In this document: positions 7,112-15,562 of the stretch, in pieces
How positions within the stretch are numbered: the first letter of the stretch is position 1
How the letters are laid out: every line of letters begins with the position of its first letter
Origin: Actinomyces culturomici
Lineage (GTDB): Bacteria; Actinomycetota; Actinomycetes; Actinomycetales; Actinomycetaceae
DNA: 40,512 nucleotides
Assembly (NCBI RefSeq): GCF_900499005.1
Contig: NZ_LS991316.1
Location: 378,204 to 418,715, forward strand
Direction: 5' to 3'
Translations under genes and position numbers: made by a program
The notes under the pieces: model-generated
Told to the model about the DNA's origin: nothing
Database searches by the model: none
What the model saw: the letters and a program-made list of their open reading frames with translations, nothing else

Positions 7112-8404
7112 GTGGCTGACAAGGCGTGGGGACGTGGCCGCTGGCGCAGCGTGCTCTCGACGAGTCCGCTCCTGAGGGGCGTTCTCACGCTGATGTCGGG
7201 CACTCTGCTCGCCCAGGTCATCACCTTCGTGCTGCAGATCTTCATCGCGCGCGTCTACACCGACGTCGACAAGGGCCTGCTCGGCATCTACGGCTCGATC
7301 ACCTCGCTCGTCATCACGGTGGCCGCACTGCGCTACGACCTCGCGGTCATGCTTCCCGACGACGACCGGGCCGCTCGCGTCGTTCATCGGCTCGCGACGC
7401 GGTCGATCGTCGTCGTCTCGCTCTTGACCTCGCTCGCTCTGATCCTCGCGTCGCACTGGCTGACCGTTCACTACCATCACTCGCCGGAACTGTCGCGCTG
7501 GCTCATGGGGTCCGGCGTCACGGTCTTCCTCATCGCCGAGGCGACGAACCTCCGCTACTGGCTCACTCGGAAGGGGCGATTCGGGGATATCGCGAGGAAC
7601 GGCGTCGTCAACGCCCTCGCGATCGCCGGGCTCCAGCTCGCGCTCGGCGTCGTCTTCCACGGCGGGCTCACGGCGCTCCTGTGCGGCACGATCCTCGGTC
7701 AGCTCGTCTCCCTCGTCTTCCTCGCCGTTCGCGCCGGCGATGCGCGGACTCGTGAGGCGGGAGAGCCGACGATGCGCGCAGTCGCCGCGCGCTACAGGCG
7801 CATGCCGCTCCTCAACGGGCCGAACGCCCTCGTGGACGCGGTGCGCAACACGGGGATCAACCTCCTCATCGGGGCCGTCGCCGTCGCGGCTCTCGGTCAG
7901 TTCCAGCTCGCCTGGAACATCCTCCAGGTCCCGGTGGGCCTCATCGCCGGAAGCGTCGGTCAGGTCTTCCTCAAGAAGCTGTCCGACACTCCTCGAGGCG
8001 AGATGCGCCCGCTCGTCGTGCGGACACTCGTTCGCGCCGCCCTCGCGGTGGCGATCCCCTTCGCCGTGCTCTACGTCATCGCGCCGTGGCTGTTCCCCCT
8101 GGTGTTCGGCGCTCGATGGGATCAAGCCGGATACTTCGCCCGGGCTCTGACTCCGTGGCTGTACATGACGGTCCTCACCTCGCCGATCTCCAATCTCTTC
8201 GTGGTGACGGAGAACCAGCAGAAGATGCTCGTCTTCGCGATCTTCTACTGCGTCGTGCCGCTCGCCTGGCTGCGCTTCTCCCCCTACGCGCTGCTCCCCA
8301 CGATCACGATCCTCGGCCTCCTCATGGGAGCGATGCTCGGGGCGCTCGTCGTCCTCTCCGTCCTCACCGCCGCCCAGTACGACCGCGAAGGAGCGCGCGC
8401 ATGA
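7112..8404 (+). CDS. Wzx-type oligosaccharide flippase (MOP/MATE superfamily)
   Basis: This 430-residue polytopic protein has about 12 hydrophobic segments. The N-terminal pattern VLTLMSGTLLAQVITFVLQIFIARVY and the internal LLIGAVAVAALGQFQLAW region are typical of polysaccharide-biosynthesis flippases. It would move an undecaprenyl-diphosphate-linked oligosaccharide, or a decorated lipid carrier, across the membrane. The GTG start has a GAGAAGG site eight bases upstream. The gene overlaps the following glycosyltransferase as ATGA. It diverges from the asparagine-synthase-like gene across a 144-bp gap. No clear Wzy polymerase is adjacent. Confidence 0.85.
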   Translation: MADKAWGRGRWRSVLSTSPLLRGVLTLMSGTLLAQVITFVLQIFIARVYTDVDKGLLGIYGSITSLVITVAALRYDLAVMLPDDDRAARVVHRLATRSIVVVSLLTSLALILASHWLTVHYHHSPELSRWLMGSGVTVFLIAEATNLRYWLTRKGRFGDIARNGVVNALAIAGLQLALGVVFHGGLTALLCGTILGQLVSLVFLAVRAGDARTREAGEPTMRAVAARYRRMPLLNGPNALVDAVRNTGINLLIGAVAVAALGQFQLAWNILQVPVGLIAGSVGQVFLKKLSDTPRGEMRPLVVRTLVRAALAVAIPFAVLYVIAPWLFPLVFGARWDQAGYFARALTPWLYMTVLTSPISNLFVVTENQQKMLVFAIFYCVVPLAWLRFSPYALLPTITILGLLMGAMLGALVVLSVLTAAQYDREGARA

Positions 8405-9594
8405 GGGTCTGCTTCGTCCCCTCCTGGTATCCGAGGCCCTCCGCCCCGTTCAACGGAACCTTCTTCCGGGAGCAGGCTCGGATGCTCGCGGACGCCGGCC
8501 ACGACGTGAGCGTTCTGTCGGCGGAGCCGGTGCGGGCCGAATCGCGGGACTGGATCGTCCGACCGAGGCTCGCGATCGAGGACGGCCTTCGCGTCGTCCG
8601 AGTGGATCTCCCCACGCTCCCGAGGGGCGCGCGGCTCCTCGAGGAGCGCCTGCACCGCTCGCTCCTCGCGCGCGCCGCGCGACTCCTCGAGCACGAGGTC
8701 GGAACGCCGCACGTGGTTCACGGGCACACCGTGTTCCCCGGCGGGACGAGCGCCGCGTTTCTCGCCGAGCGGTGGGGCGCTCCTCTCGTCCTCACCGAGC
8801 ACCGGCCCTCGTCGATCTCCGCGCCCGCGTTCCTTTCGCGGCGCCGTCGGATCGATGCGGCGGTCGGCCGCGCCTCCCTGCTGACGACGGTCTCGTCGGG
8901 ATTCGCTTCCGCCCTCGACGCCCGCTACCCGCGCACGAGCTGGGTCGCGATCCCGCTCCCGGTGCCGGACCTCTTCTTCGAGGCGCGGCGCGTCGACCGC
9001 GAGCCGTCCGCGCCGATCCGCTTCCTTCACGTGTCGCACATCGACGATAACAAGAGAGTCGTCGAAACCTGCCGAGCATTCGCCGACGCGTTCCCCGAGG
9101 GCGGGGCCCGCTTGACGGTGATCGGGGGGACGCCCGAGTCCATCGAACGAGTGCGAGGCGGACTCGGGGGCGAGATCCCGGCTCATGTCGAGTTCGTCGG
9201 CCGTAAGCCGCGATCCGAGATCGCCGCGGCGATGGCGGCCTCCGACGTGTTCATCCTCGTGAGCGCCGTCGAGACGGGCGGGGCGGTCTTCTCCGAGGCG
9301 CAAGCGGCCGGCGTGCGGATTCTCGCGTCGGCGACGTGGGGGGGACGGTTCGCGGTGCGGGACGGCCTCGGCGAGCTCGTGCCGGTGGACGACCATGACG
9401 CGCTCGTCGACGCGATGCGGCGGCTCGCGAACGATGAGGGGTACCTCGCTCCCGCAGACATTCGCGCCCGGGCTCGCGAGCGCTACTCGGAGTCTTCCTT
9501 CACCGATCGCTGGACGGCTCTGTATCGTGAGGTGACGGATGAGGCCGATGATCCGTCGAGGCGCGCTCATCGCGAAAGGAGACGACCGGCGTGA
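8401..9594 (+). CDS. GT4-family (GT-B) glycosyltransferase
   Basis: This 397-residue retaining GT-B enzyme starts with MRVCFVPSWYPRP, followed by FNGTFFREQ. The acceptor domain contains VVHGHTVFPGG and the linker LTEHRPS. The C-terminal nucleotide-sugar half has LHVSHIDDNKRV and an EX7E motif in AVETGGAVFSEAQAAG. It likely adds one sugar to the lipid-linked repeat at the cytoplasmic face; donor and acceptor cannot be told. The start is the ATG overlapping the flippase stop. A longer in-frame reading from 8086 would lie inside the flippase gene. It is cotranscribed with the flippase and the next glycosyltransferase. Confidence 0.87.
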   Translation: MRVCFVPSWYPRPSAPFNGTFFREQARMLADAGHDVSVLSAEPVRAESRDWIVRPRLAIEDGLRVVRVDLPTLPRGARLLEERLHRSLLARAARLLEHEVGTPHVVHGHTVFPGGTSAAFLAERWGAPLVLTEHRPSSISAPAFLSRRRRIDAAVGRASLLTTVSSGFASALDARYPRTSWVAIPLPVPDLFFEARRVDREPSAPIRFLHVSHIDDNKRVVETCRAFADAFPEGGARLTVIGGTPESIERVRGGLGGEIPAHVEFVGRKPRSEIAAAMAASDVFILVSAVETGGAVFSEAQAAGVRILASATWGGRFAVRDGLGELVPVDDHDALVDAMRRLANDEGYLAPADIRARARERYSESSFTDRWTALYREVTDEADDPSRRAHRERRRPA

Positions 9595-10691
9595 AGCGAA
9601 TGGTCTTCCACGCGCCCAGCGTCGTCGCGGGCGGCGGCTCCGCGGGCTCCTCGATCCGACCGTATCGGATGCTCGAGGCGTTCAAGGAGGCGGGCTACGA
9701 GGTCATCGAGGTGACGGGCCGCTCCGAGGAGCGGCGGCTCAAGGCGCTCGACGCCCGACGAGCCCTCGCCGACGGGGACGTCGAGTTCTGCTACTCGGAG
9801 CTCTCGTCGAGCCCGATCGCCATGTCCGAGCCGCGATCCGCGCACGTCGACCCCGGAGTCGACTTCGACCTCTTCGCCGCATGCCGACGATCGGGAGTTC
9901 CCGTCGGCGCGTTCTATCGGGACATCTACTGGCGCTTCCCCGGTTTCCTCACGCTTCGGCAGCTGCCCTACAGGGCGATGCTGAAGCTCAACTATGTGAG
10001 GGATCTTCGACGTCTCGAGCGAACCGTTGACATTCTCTTCCTCCCGTCGATGCGGATGGGCGACTACGTGCCCATCGTCTCCCCGAGCAAATTCCGGGAG
10101 CTGCCGCCAGGCGCACCAGTGGAGCGCATCTCCGAGGGCGAGGGCGTCGAACTCTTCTACGTCGGGAGTCTCGGCGCGTTCTACGACATCACGGAGTGCC
10201 TCGCAGCGGTCGGCGATGCGCCGGGATGCGGACTCACGATGTGCGTTCCCCAGGACCAGTGGTCGCGGCTGCGGGGGGACTACGAGGATCTCCTCTCGGA
10301 TCGGGTGGCGGTCGTCCACGGTCGCGGTGCCGAGCTCGATCCCTATTTCGATCGCGCGACGATCGGGGTGCTCGCGATGCGCCCGATCGAATACCGATCG
10401 TTCGCCGCGCCGGTCAAGCTCTTCGAGTACATTGGGCGCGGGCTTCCGATTCTCGCGAGTGCCGACACGTTCGTCGGGGATTTCGTCGAACGGAACGGCA
10501 TCGGGTGGGCGCCCCGCTTCGATCGCGCGGAGATCGGCGCGGTGCTCGAGCGGCTCATCTCGAATCCCGACGAGGTCGAGCGGGCGGCGAGCAGAGTCCG
10601 GGAGATCCGGGGGGACAACACCTGGAGGGCGCGCGCCGCTCAAGCCGCATCGGCCCTGCAGGAGGCCGGCGGGAAGGGCCGCACGGCGTAG
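9591..10691 (+). CDS. Divergent GT-B glycosyltransferase
   Basis: This 366-residue protein has the general layout of GT4-like enzymes but weak motifs: an N-terminal GGGSAGSSIRPYRML, an unusual GAFYRDIYWRFPGF segment in the middle, VELFYVGSLGAFYD at the start of the second domain, and PVKLFEYIGRGLPI, which matches the donor-site K-x-x-E region. The GTG start overlaps the previous stop (GTGA) and has an AAAGGAGA site. It is the last gene of the flippase operon, 13 bp from a convergent gene with no clear hairpin between them. The substrate is unknown. Confidence 0.8.
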   Translation: MKRMVFHAPSVVAGGGSAGSSIRPYRMLEAFKEAGYEVIEVTGRSEERRLKALDARRALADGDVEFCYSELSSSPIAMSEPRSAHVDPGVDFDLFAACRRSGVPVGAFYRDIYWRFPGFLTLRQLPYRAMLKLNYVRDLRRLERTVDILFLPSMRMGDYVPIVSPSKFRELPPGAPVERISEGEGVELFYVGSLGAFYDITECLAAVGDAPGCGLTMCVPQDQWSRLRGDYEDLLSDRVAVVHGRGAELDPYFDRATIGVLAMRPIEYRSFAAPVKLFEYIGRGLPILASADTFVGDFVERNGIGWAPRFDRAEIGAVLERLISNPDEVERAASRVREIRGDNTWRARAAQAASALQEAGGKGRTA

Positions 10692-10704
10692 CCGGACGGC
10701 GGCG

Positions 10705-11874
10705 TCACGCCCCGAGAAGCTCCTCGTAGTGGACTCGGAGCTCGGCCACCGCTGTGCGCGTGCTCCGGTTCGCGACGACCCATTCCCGGGACGCCGCCCC
10801 GCGCGCGCGGCGCTCCGAGGCTCCCATGCGGATGACCGCGCGCATCGCCGAGGCGAGGGAATCAACATCGTACTCCCGGGTGAGCAGATCCGAGCACGAG
10901 GGCGCCGACATCTCGGCGGCGCCGCCGACATCGTTGACGATCACGGGGAGCCCGCACGCCTGCGCCTCGAGCGAGACGAGTCCCGCCGCCTCCGCGCGTC
11001 CTCGAGTGGTCCGGGTCGGCAGAATCAGGGCGTCGGAGCGGCGCATCGCGTCCCGGACGCCCTCTCGGGGGAGCGGCCCCGCGTACGTGAGGGCGGGGTC
11101 CCCCGCGGCGGCTCGTTCGACGTCACGTCGCAGGGGGCCGTCGCCGACGATGACGAGGCGATGGCGATCGGAGACGGAAGCGTGCGCGCGAAGAAGGTCC
11201 GGCACGCCCTTGAGGTCGCTCAGGGCGCCGACGAAGAGGAGGGACGGGATCTCGCCCCTCTCGCCCGCCTCATCGTCCGCGCGCCACCATTCGGTGTCGA
11301 CGCCCTGATAGTGGACGTGGAGGGTACTCGGGTCGAATCCGGAGGCGACGGCGACGTCGGCGAGATACCGGGAGACGGCGAGCACTCTCGTCGATTCGCG
11401 CGCCGCTCGAAGATTGCGCTCGGTCCAGGCCGATCCGGCGCGTTCGATGAGGCGCTCGGGCGCCGGCAGCAGGGAGGAGGCGTAGGCGTCGCCGCCGTGC
11501 AGGGTGGTGAGGAGGGGGACTCGCATTCTCCGCGAGGCCCTCAAGGCCGGGAGCGACCACGTCGCCTGGTGCTGGTGGATCAGGTCGGCGCCCGAATGGG
11601 CGATGAGGCTCGAGTAGTGGCCGATGAACCCCCACTTCATCGCCTCTCTCATCCGCATCGGCAGGACGCCGGCGCCGGGCACGGCCTCGTCGATGGGAAG
11701 GGAGATACGCGGATCGTCGACGGCGGCCGCGAGAGCGAGGAGTCGCCAGTCCACATCCGGCATCTCGAGGGCGTGCTGCACCGCGAAGTAGGTCGGCGGG
11801 ATGCGGAGAGTGCCCTTCGTCAGCGCGATTCTGGGACGTGCTCCCGGTGCGTCCGACGAATCGGAAACGCTCAT
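10705..11874 (-). CDS. GT4-family (GT-B) glycosyltransferase
   Basis: This 389-residue enzyme shows GT4 hallmarks: ADLIHQHQATW and LLTTLHGGDAY in the acceptor domain, LLFVGALSDLKGVPDLL at the start of the donor domain, VIVGDGPLR, and the EX7E motif in EAAGLVSLEAQACGLPVI. The start is the ATG overlapping the 2-epimerase stop (ATGA); an in-frame extension to 12222 would run inside that gene. It is the last gene of a three-gene leftward operon (GT4, 2-epimerase, GT4). This arrangement suggests transfer of the epimerase product or of a neighbouring residue, which is inference. Confidence 0.87.
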   Translation of the reverse strand: MSVSDSSDAPGARPRIALTKGTLRIPPTYFAVQHALEMPDVDWRLLALAAAVDDPRISLPIDEAVPGAGVLPMRMREAMKWGFIGHYSSLIAHSGADLIHQHQATWSLPALRASRRMRVPLLTTLHGGDAYASSLLPAPERLIERAGSAWTERNLRAARESTRVLAVSRYLADVAVASGFDPSTLHVHYQGVDTEWWRADDEAGERGEIPSLLFVGALSDLKGVPDLLRAHASVSDRHRLVIVGDGPLRRDVERAAAGDPALTYAGPLPREGVRDAMRRSDALILPTRTTRGRAEAAGLVSLEAQACGLPVIVNDVGGAAEMSAPSCSDLLTREYDVDSLASAMRAVIRMGASERRARGAASREWVVANRSTRTAVAELRVHYEELLGA

Positions 11875-12947
11875 CGGGGCTCCGCGCTCGCGAGGAGGAC
11901 TCGCGCCACGGCTTCGGCGGCGCGCCCGTCGCCGTACGGCGTCGCGTCGGTGTCCGCGGGCCTGGGCCGTTGCGCCGCGGCGACGAGGTCGGGGCCGGGC
12001 TCCACGAGGACGTTCCACCCCAGACGCACGGTCTCCACCCATTCGGTCTCCGGACGGACCGTCGTCGCGGGGACGCGAAGGAGGAAGGCCTCCTTCTGAA
12101 GGCCGCCGGAGTCGGTGATGATTCCGCGCGCGTGCAGCGCGCTCGAAATGAGATCGGGATAGGGGAGGGGCGCGTGACCGATGAGGTTGCCGCGGTCGAG
12201 CGCGATCCCGAAGGATTCGCATTTCGCGACGAGCCGGGGATGGGCGAGAAGGACGACGGGATGGTCGATCGCCCCGAGGGAGTCGAGGAGCCGCTCGAGG
12301 CGCTCGGGATCGTCCGTGTTGTCGGGCCGATGGATCGTCGCGAGCGAGTACGAGGACGGGGCGAGCCCGAGGGAGTCCATGACCGGGGAGGTCGGACGAT
12401 CGCGGACGGCATCGCGGACTCTCAGGAGCACATCGGTCATGACGTCTCCGACGACGACGGTGCGTTCGGCCAGGCCCTCGTTCGCGAGGTGCTGGGCGGC
12501 GACGTCGGTCGGGGCGAGCAGGAGGTCGGACGCGTGATCGGTGAGGACGCGGTTGATCTCCTCGGGCATCCGGCGATTGAAGGAGCGGAGACCCGCCTCG
12601 AGGTGGGCGACGGGGATGTGGAGCTTCACCGCGCCGAGCGCCGCCGCGATCGTCGAATTCGTGTCGCCGTAGACAAGGACCCAGTCGGGCGCGAATTCAC
12701 CGAACACGTTGTCGAGCGCTGAGAGCATCGCGCCCGTCTGTCGTCCGTGGGTTCCCGATCCGACGCCGAGATGGACATCGGGAGCGGAGATCCCGAGGTC
12801 GGTGAAGAAGACGTCGGAGAGCAGCGGGTCGTAGTGCTGCCCGGTGTGGACGATGATGTGCTCGATGCCCGACGCGGCGAACGCGTGGTCGATGGGGGCG
12901 AGCTTGACGAACTGGGGCCTCGCCCCGACGACGGACATGACGCGCAT
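11871..12947 (-). CDS. wecB: UDP-GlcNAc 2-epimerase family enzyme (non-hydrolysing; WecB/WbpI-like)
   Basis: This 358-residue protein has the family pattern: SVVGARPQFVKLAP at the N-terminus, HTGQHYD, VYGDTNST, HLEAGLRSFNRRMPEEINR, and in the second half TDSGGLQKEA and RPETEW. Such enzymes interconvert gluco and manno UDP-2-acetamido sugars. With the dehydrogenase, aminotransferase and acyltransferase elsewhere in the window, the substrate may be UDP-GlcNAc3NAcA (WbpI activity) rather than UDP-GlcNAc (WecB activity). The sequence alone does not separate these. The ATG shares one base with the upstream stop (TGATG) and has an AAAGG site. The long in-frame upstream reading lies over the neighbouring gene and was not used. 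Confidence 0.87.
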   Translation of the reverse strand: MRVMSVVGARPQFVKLAPIDHAFAASGIEHIIVHTGQHYDPLLSDVFFTDLGISAPDVHLGVGSGTHGRQTGAMLSALDNVFGEFAPDWVLVYGDTNSTIAAALGAVKLHIPVAHLEAGLRSFNRRMPEEINRVLTDHASDLLLAPTDVAAQHLANEGLAERTVVVGDVMTDVLLRVRDAVRDRPTSPVMDSLGLAPSSYSLATIHRPDNTDDPERLERLLDSLGAIDHPVVLLAHPRLVAKCESFGIALDRGNLIGHAPLPYPDLISSALHARGIITDSGGLQKEAFLLRVPATTVRPETEWVETVRLGWNVLVEPGPDLVAAAQRPRPADTDATPYGDGRAAEAVARVLLASAEPR

Positions 12948-14107
12948 CAGTAGACCTTTCGGCGACGGGGGGAGGGGGAGTCGAGTGCGGTCGCGTAGGC
13001 CGCGACGAGGCGATCCGCCTGCTCGTCCCACGTGGGGATCCTCGGCGGTCGGGTTCGGAACCGACGGACGTCCTCGGGGGTGATCCGTTCGATCGCACGA
13101 TCGAGTTCGACGGCGGGGTCCTCGATGATCCACGTGTCGGCGTCCTCGCCGAGGAGACGACGGGCCTCGACGAGGTCGGTGCTCAGCGGCGGGGTTCCGG
13201 CCTTGAGGGACTCCATGAGCTTGTTCGGCGTCGACAGGCGCATGGAGAGGCAGGCGGGCTCGATGAGGCAGAGCGAGACGTCCGCGCCGCGGACGTGGGC
13301 GACCACGTCCTCGGGAGGAACCGGATCGAGGCGATGGATGTTCCGGTGGGATCGGGCGGCCGCGTCGACCGCCGCGCGGAGCGCCCCGTTGCCGAGGAAG
13401 ACGAGATGCGCGTTCGGGTGCCGGGCGAAGACCTCGAGGAGAAGGGGGATCGATCGTCCCTCCGAGAGGAAGCCGACGTGGATGTAGACGAGGGCGTCCT
13501 CGGGAATCGAGAGGCGCGAGCGCAGGTCGACGCGGCCGCCGTTGTCGGCCGGCGAATTCGTGACGACGACCGGGCGGATCCCGGGGTACGCGTCCCGGTA
13601 CCACTGGGCGATCGGCTCGTTGACGACGGAGACGACGTCCGTCTTGCGGATGTAGTGACGCTCGATGACCCTTTGGATGCGCTGTCGCAGGCCGCGCGAG
13701 GCGATCGTCTCGGTCTCCAACTCGTGCGCGTTGTACGCGAAGATCGCGCCGGTCCGCCTCGCGAGCGCGTGCGCGAGCGGGAGGACGAAGAGATTCTGAG
13801 CGGCGACCGCGCCGAGATCCGCGGACCGGTACGCCGAGAACACCCGCAGCTGCCAGGCGACGAGGATCCGGAGGGCGCCGAGGCGCTGGGACATGTGGGC
13901 GCCCCGGATGCGGCGGATCTCCGCTCCGTCGCCGATGACCTGGCGCGTCGGCAGGTCGGTCGAGTCGACGCCGACCACGTGCGTCGCCGTGAACCGCCCC
14001 GAATCCTGAAGGCTGCGGGCGATCTTGGAGACGCGCCCGGGACCCGCCAGGGGAGAGGGGTAGATGAGGAGGTTGAGACCGCTTCGGGACCGATCCGTCG
14101 AGACCAT
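12947..14107 (-). CDS. GT4-like (GT-B) glycosyltransferase
   Basis: This 386-residue GT-B protein begins with LNLLIYPSPLAGPGRVSK. It has FAYNAHELETETIASRG in the first domain, YIHVGFLSEGRSIPLLLEVF at the domain junction, VFLGNGALR, and PNKLMESLKAGTPPL in the donor site in place of a classic EX7E. HELETE after an Asn-Ala pair is common in GT4 enzymes of surface-glycan loci. The ATG has a GAGAAGGGGG site. It is the first gene of the operon containing the 2-epimerase. Confidence 0.84.
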   Translation of the reverse strand: MVSTDRSRSGLNLLIYPSPLAGPGRVSKIARSLQDSGRFTATHVVGVDSTDLPTRQVIGDGAEIRRIRGAHMSQRLGALRILVAWQLRVFSAYRSADLGAVAAQNLFVLPLAHALARRTGAIFAYNAHELETETIASRGLRQRIQRVIERHYIRKTDVVSVVNEPIAQWYRDAYPGIRPVVVTNSPADNGGRVDLRSRLSIPEDALVYIHVGFLSEGRSIPLLLEVFARHPNAHLVFLGNGALRAAVDAAARSHRNIHRLDPVPPEDVVAHVRGADVSLCLIEPACLSMRLSTPNKLMESLKAGTPPLSTDLVEARRLLGEDADTWIIEDPAVELDRAIERITPEDVRRFRTRPPRIPTWDEQADRLVAAYATALDSPSPRRRKVY

Positions 14108-14171
14108 CGCGCACCCCCTTCTCGCGCCGCGCCGGCGATACCACTGCGGACCGCGGTGGGGCCGCTCCGCG

Positions 14172-14177
14172 ATGATA
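14172..14177 (-). promoter_or_regulatory. Probable -10 box of the GT4-epimerase-GT4 operon
   Basis: TATCAT on the minus strand lies 65 bases before the ATG at 14107 in a divergent gap. The -35 region is weak. Confidence 0.35.
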
Positions 14178-14210
14178 TCAGCGAGCGGCGGCGCGCCCTC
14201 GGGTTGCGAC

Positions 14211-14216
14211 TACCCT
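14211..14216 (+). promoter_or_regulatory. Probable -10 box of the 14251 glycosyltransferase gene
   Basis: TACCCT lies 34 bases before the ATG at 14251. A GGAGGGAG ribosome-binding site sits between them. Confidence 0.35.
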
Positions 14217-14250
14217 GGGCAGGGCAGAACGTCGCGGAGGGAGACCGATC

Positions 14251-15450
14251 ATGGCCGGTTCGGCAGGCACGATGCGGGTATTGGTCGTCTCGCGCATTCA
14301 CATGCCCGAGGCGTCGGCCGCCTCATTCCGCCTGCAGGCGGTCGAGCGCGCGCTCGCGGCGGCGGGCGCCCGGGTGCGGGTTCTCACGACGACCGCGCCC
14401 GGGGCGGAGGCCCCCGACGACGGGGACGCGGTCGTCTCGCGCTGGCCCGCGCTGCGGGACGCCTCCGGCTACCTGCGCGGCTACCTCCCCTACATGAGCT
14501 TCGACCTCCCGGTCTTCTTCCGCATCCTCGCGTCCTCGAGGCCGCGGATCGCGCTCGTCGAGCCGCCGCCGACGACGGGCGTCGTCGCGAGGTGTGCCTT
14601 CGCCCTCCGCCGCATCCCCTACGTGTGGTACGCCCCCGACATCTGGTCGGACGCGACCGACGCGACGGAGGCTCCGGCCCTCGTCAAGCGCGCGGTCCGC
14701 GCGATGGAGTCCTTCGCCATGCGGGGGGCGCGCGCTGTCATCGCGATCAACGAGGACGTGGCCGAGCGGGCGTCCGCCCTCGGCGCCCGGCGGGTCGCCA
14801 TCGTTCCCAATGGCATCGACACCCGGTCGTTCCGCTTCGAAGGGGACGGTCCGGACGACCGGGTCCGCGAGGAGGCCGGGCTCGGGGACGCCTACTTCGT
14901 CTACGCGGGCACGGCCTCCGAATGGCAGGGCGCCGAGGTCTTCGTCGACGCCCTCGCCGCGGTCCGCGCCGTTCGCCCCGACGCGCAGGTCGTCTTCCTC
15001 GGGCAGGGGGCGGCGTGGCCGGAGCTGCGCAGGCTGGCCTCCCGAATCCCGGACGGACCGACGGGCCGCCCACCGGTGGTCTTCCTGCCGTCGCTGCCTC
15101 CGGAGGAGGCGGCCGCGTGGCAGCGCGGAGCGGTGGCGGCGCTCGTCTCGATCAAGCCCGGAATCGGCTACGACTTCGCCTATCCGACGAAGGTGCTCGC
15201 CGCCCTGGCGTGCGGGACGCCCGTCCTCTACTCCGGCGCGGGCCCCGCGATCGACGACATTCGCGCCGATCGACTCGGCTGGGCCGTGCGCCACGAGTCC
15301 GGCGAGGTCGCGGACGCGATGCGCGAGGCGCTCGCCCTCGCGCGCGACGAGGACGAGCGGCGTCGTCTCCACGACTGGGTCGAGGCGAATCGATCGATCG
15401 AGCGGACCGGGCGCGACGCGGCCGCCGTCGTCCTCGAGTCGAGCCGCTGA
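14251..15450 (+). CDS. GT4-family (WbuB-like) glycosyltransferase
   Basis: This 399-residue enzyme starts LVVSRIHMPEASAASFRLQ. It contains YVWYAPDIWSD in the acceptor domain, IVPNGIDTRSF at the inter-domain linker, FVYAGTASEWQGAEVFV at the start of the donor domain, and YDFAYPTKVLAALACGTPVL in the donor site. The pattern resembles WbuB-type enzymes that add an amino sugar to lipid-linked intermediates. The ATG follows GGAGGGAG by seven bases. It reads alone, ending 112 bp before the dehydrogenase gene, and diverges from the epimerase operon. The sugar transferred is unknown. Confidence 0.86.
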   Translation: MAGSAGTMRVLVVSRIHMPEASAASFRLQAVERALAAAGARVRVLTTTAPGAEAPDDGDAVVSRWPALRDASGYLRGYLPYMSFDLPVFFRILASSRPRIALVEPPPTTGVVARCAFALRRIPYVWYAPDIWSDATDATEAPALVKRAVRAMESFAMRGARAVIAINEDVAERASALGARRVAIVPNGIDTRSFRFEGDGPDDRVREEAGLGDAYFVYAGTASEWQGAEVFVDALAAVRAVRPDAQVVFLGQGAAWPELRRLASRIPDGPTGRPPVVFLPSLPPEEAAAWQRGAVAALVSIKPGIGYDFAYPTKVLAALACGTPVLYSGAGPAIDDIRADRLGWAVRHESGEVADAMREALALARDEDERRRLHDWVEANRSIERTGRDAAAVVLESSR

Positions 15451-15524
15451 CCCTGTCACGAGCCGGCGCGCCGCGAAGGTCCGAGCCTGCCGTCGCCGAG
15501 TCGTGGCGATGCGGCGCCGCTGAC

Positions 15525-15530
15525 TAGACT
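15525..15530 (+). promoter_or_regulatory. Probable -10 box of the UDP-sugar dehydrogenase gene
   Basis: TAGACT lies 32 bases before the ATG at 15563. The same hexamer precedes the GH25 and rmlCD genes, which supports it as a local housekeeping -10 form. Confidence 0.4.
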
Positions 15531-15562
15531 CGGGGAGGAACGAGGACAACAAGGAGTCTCAC

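Noticed and set aside
10027-12099. 690-codon frame spanning two convergent genes
   Set aside because: It runs across the 10691/10705 gene junction in a third frame, with low-complexity Ser/Arg content.
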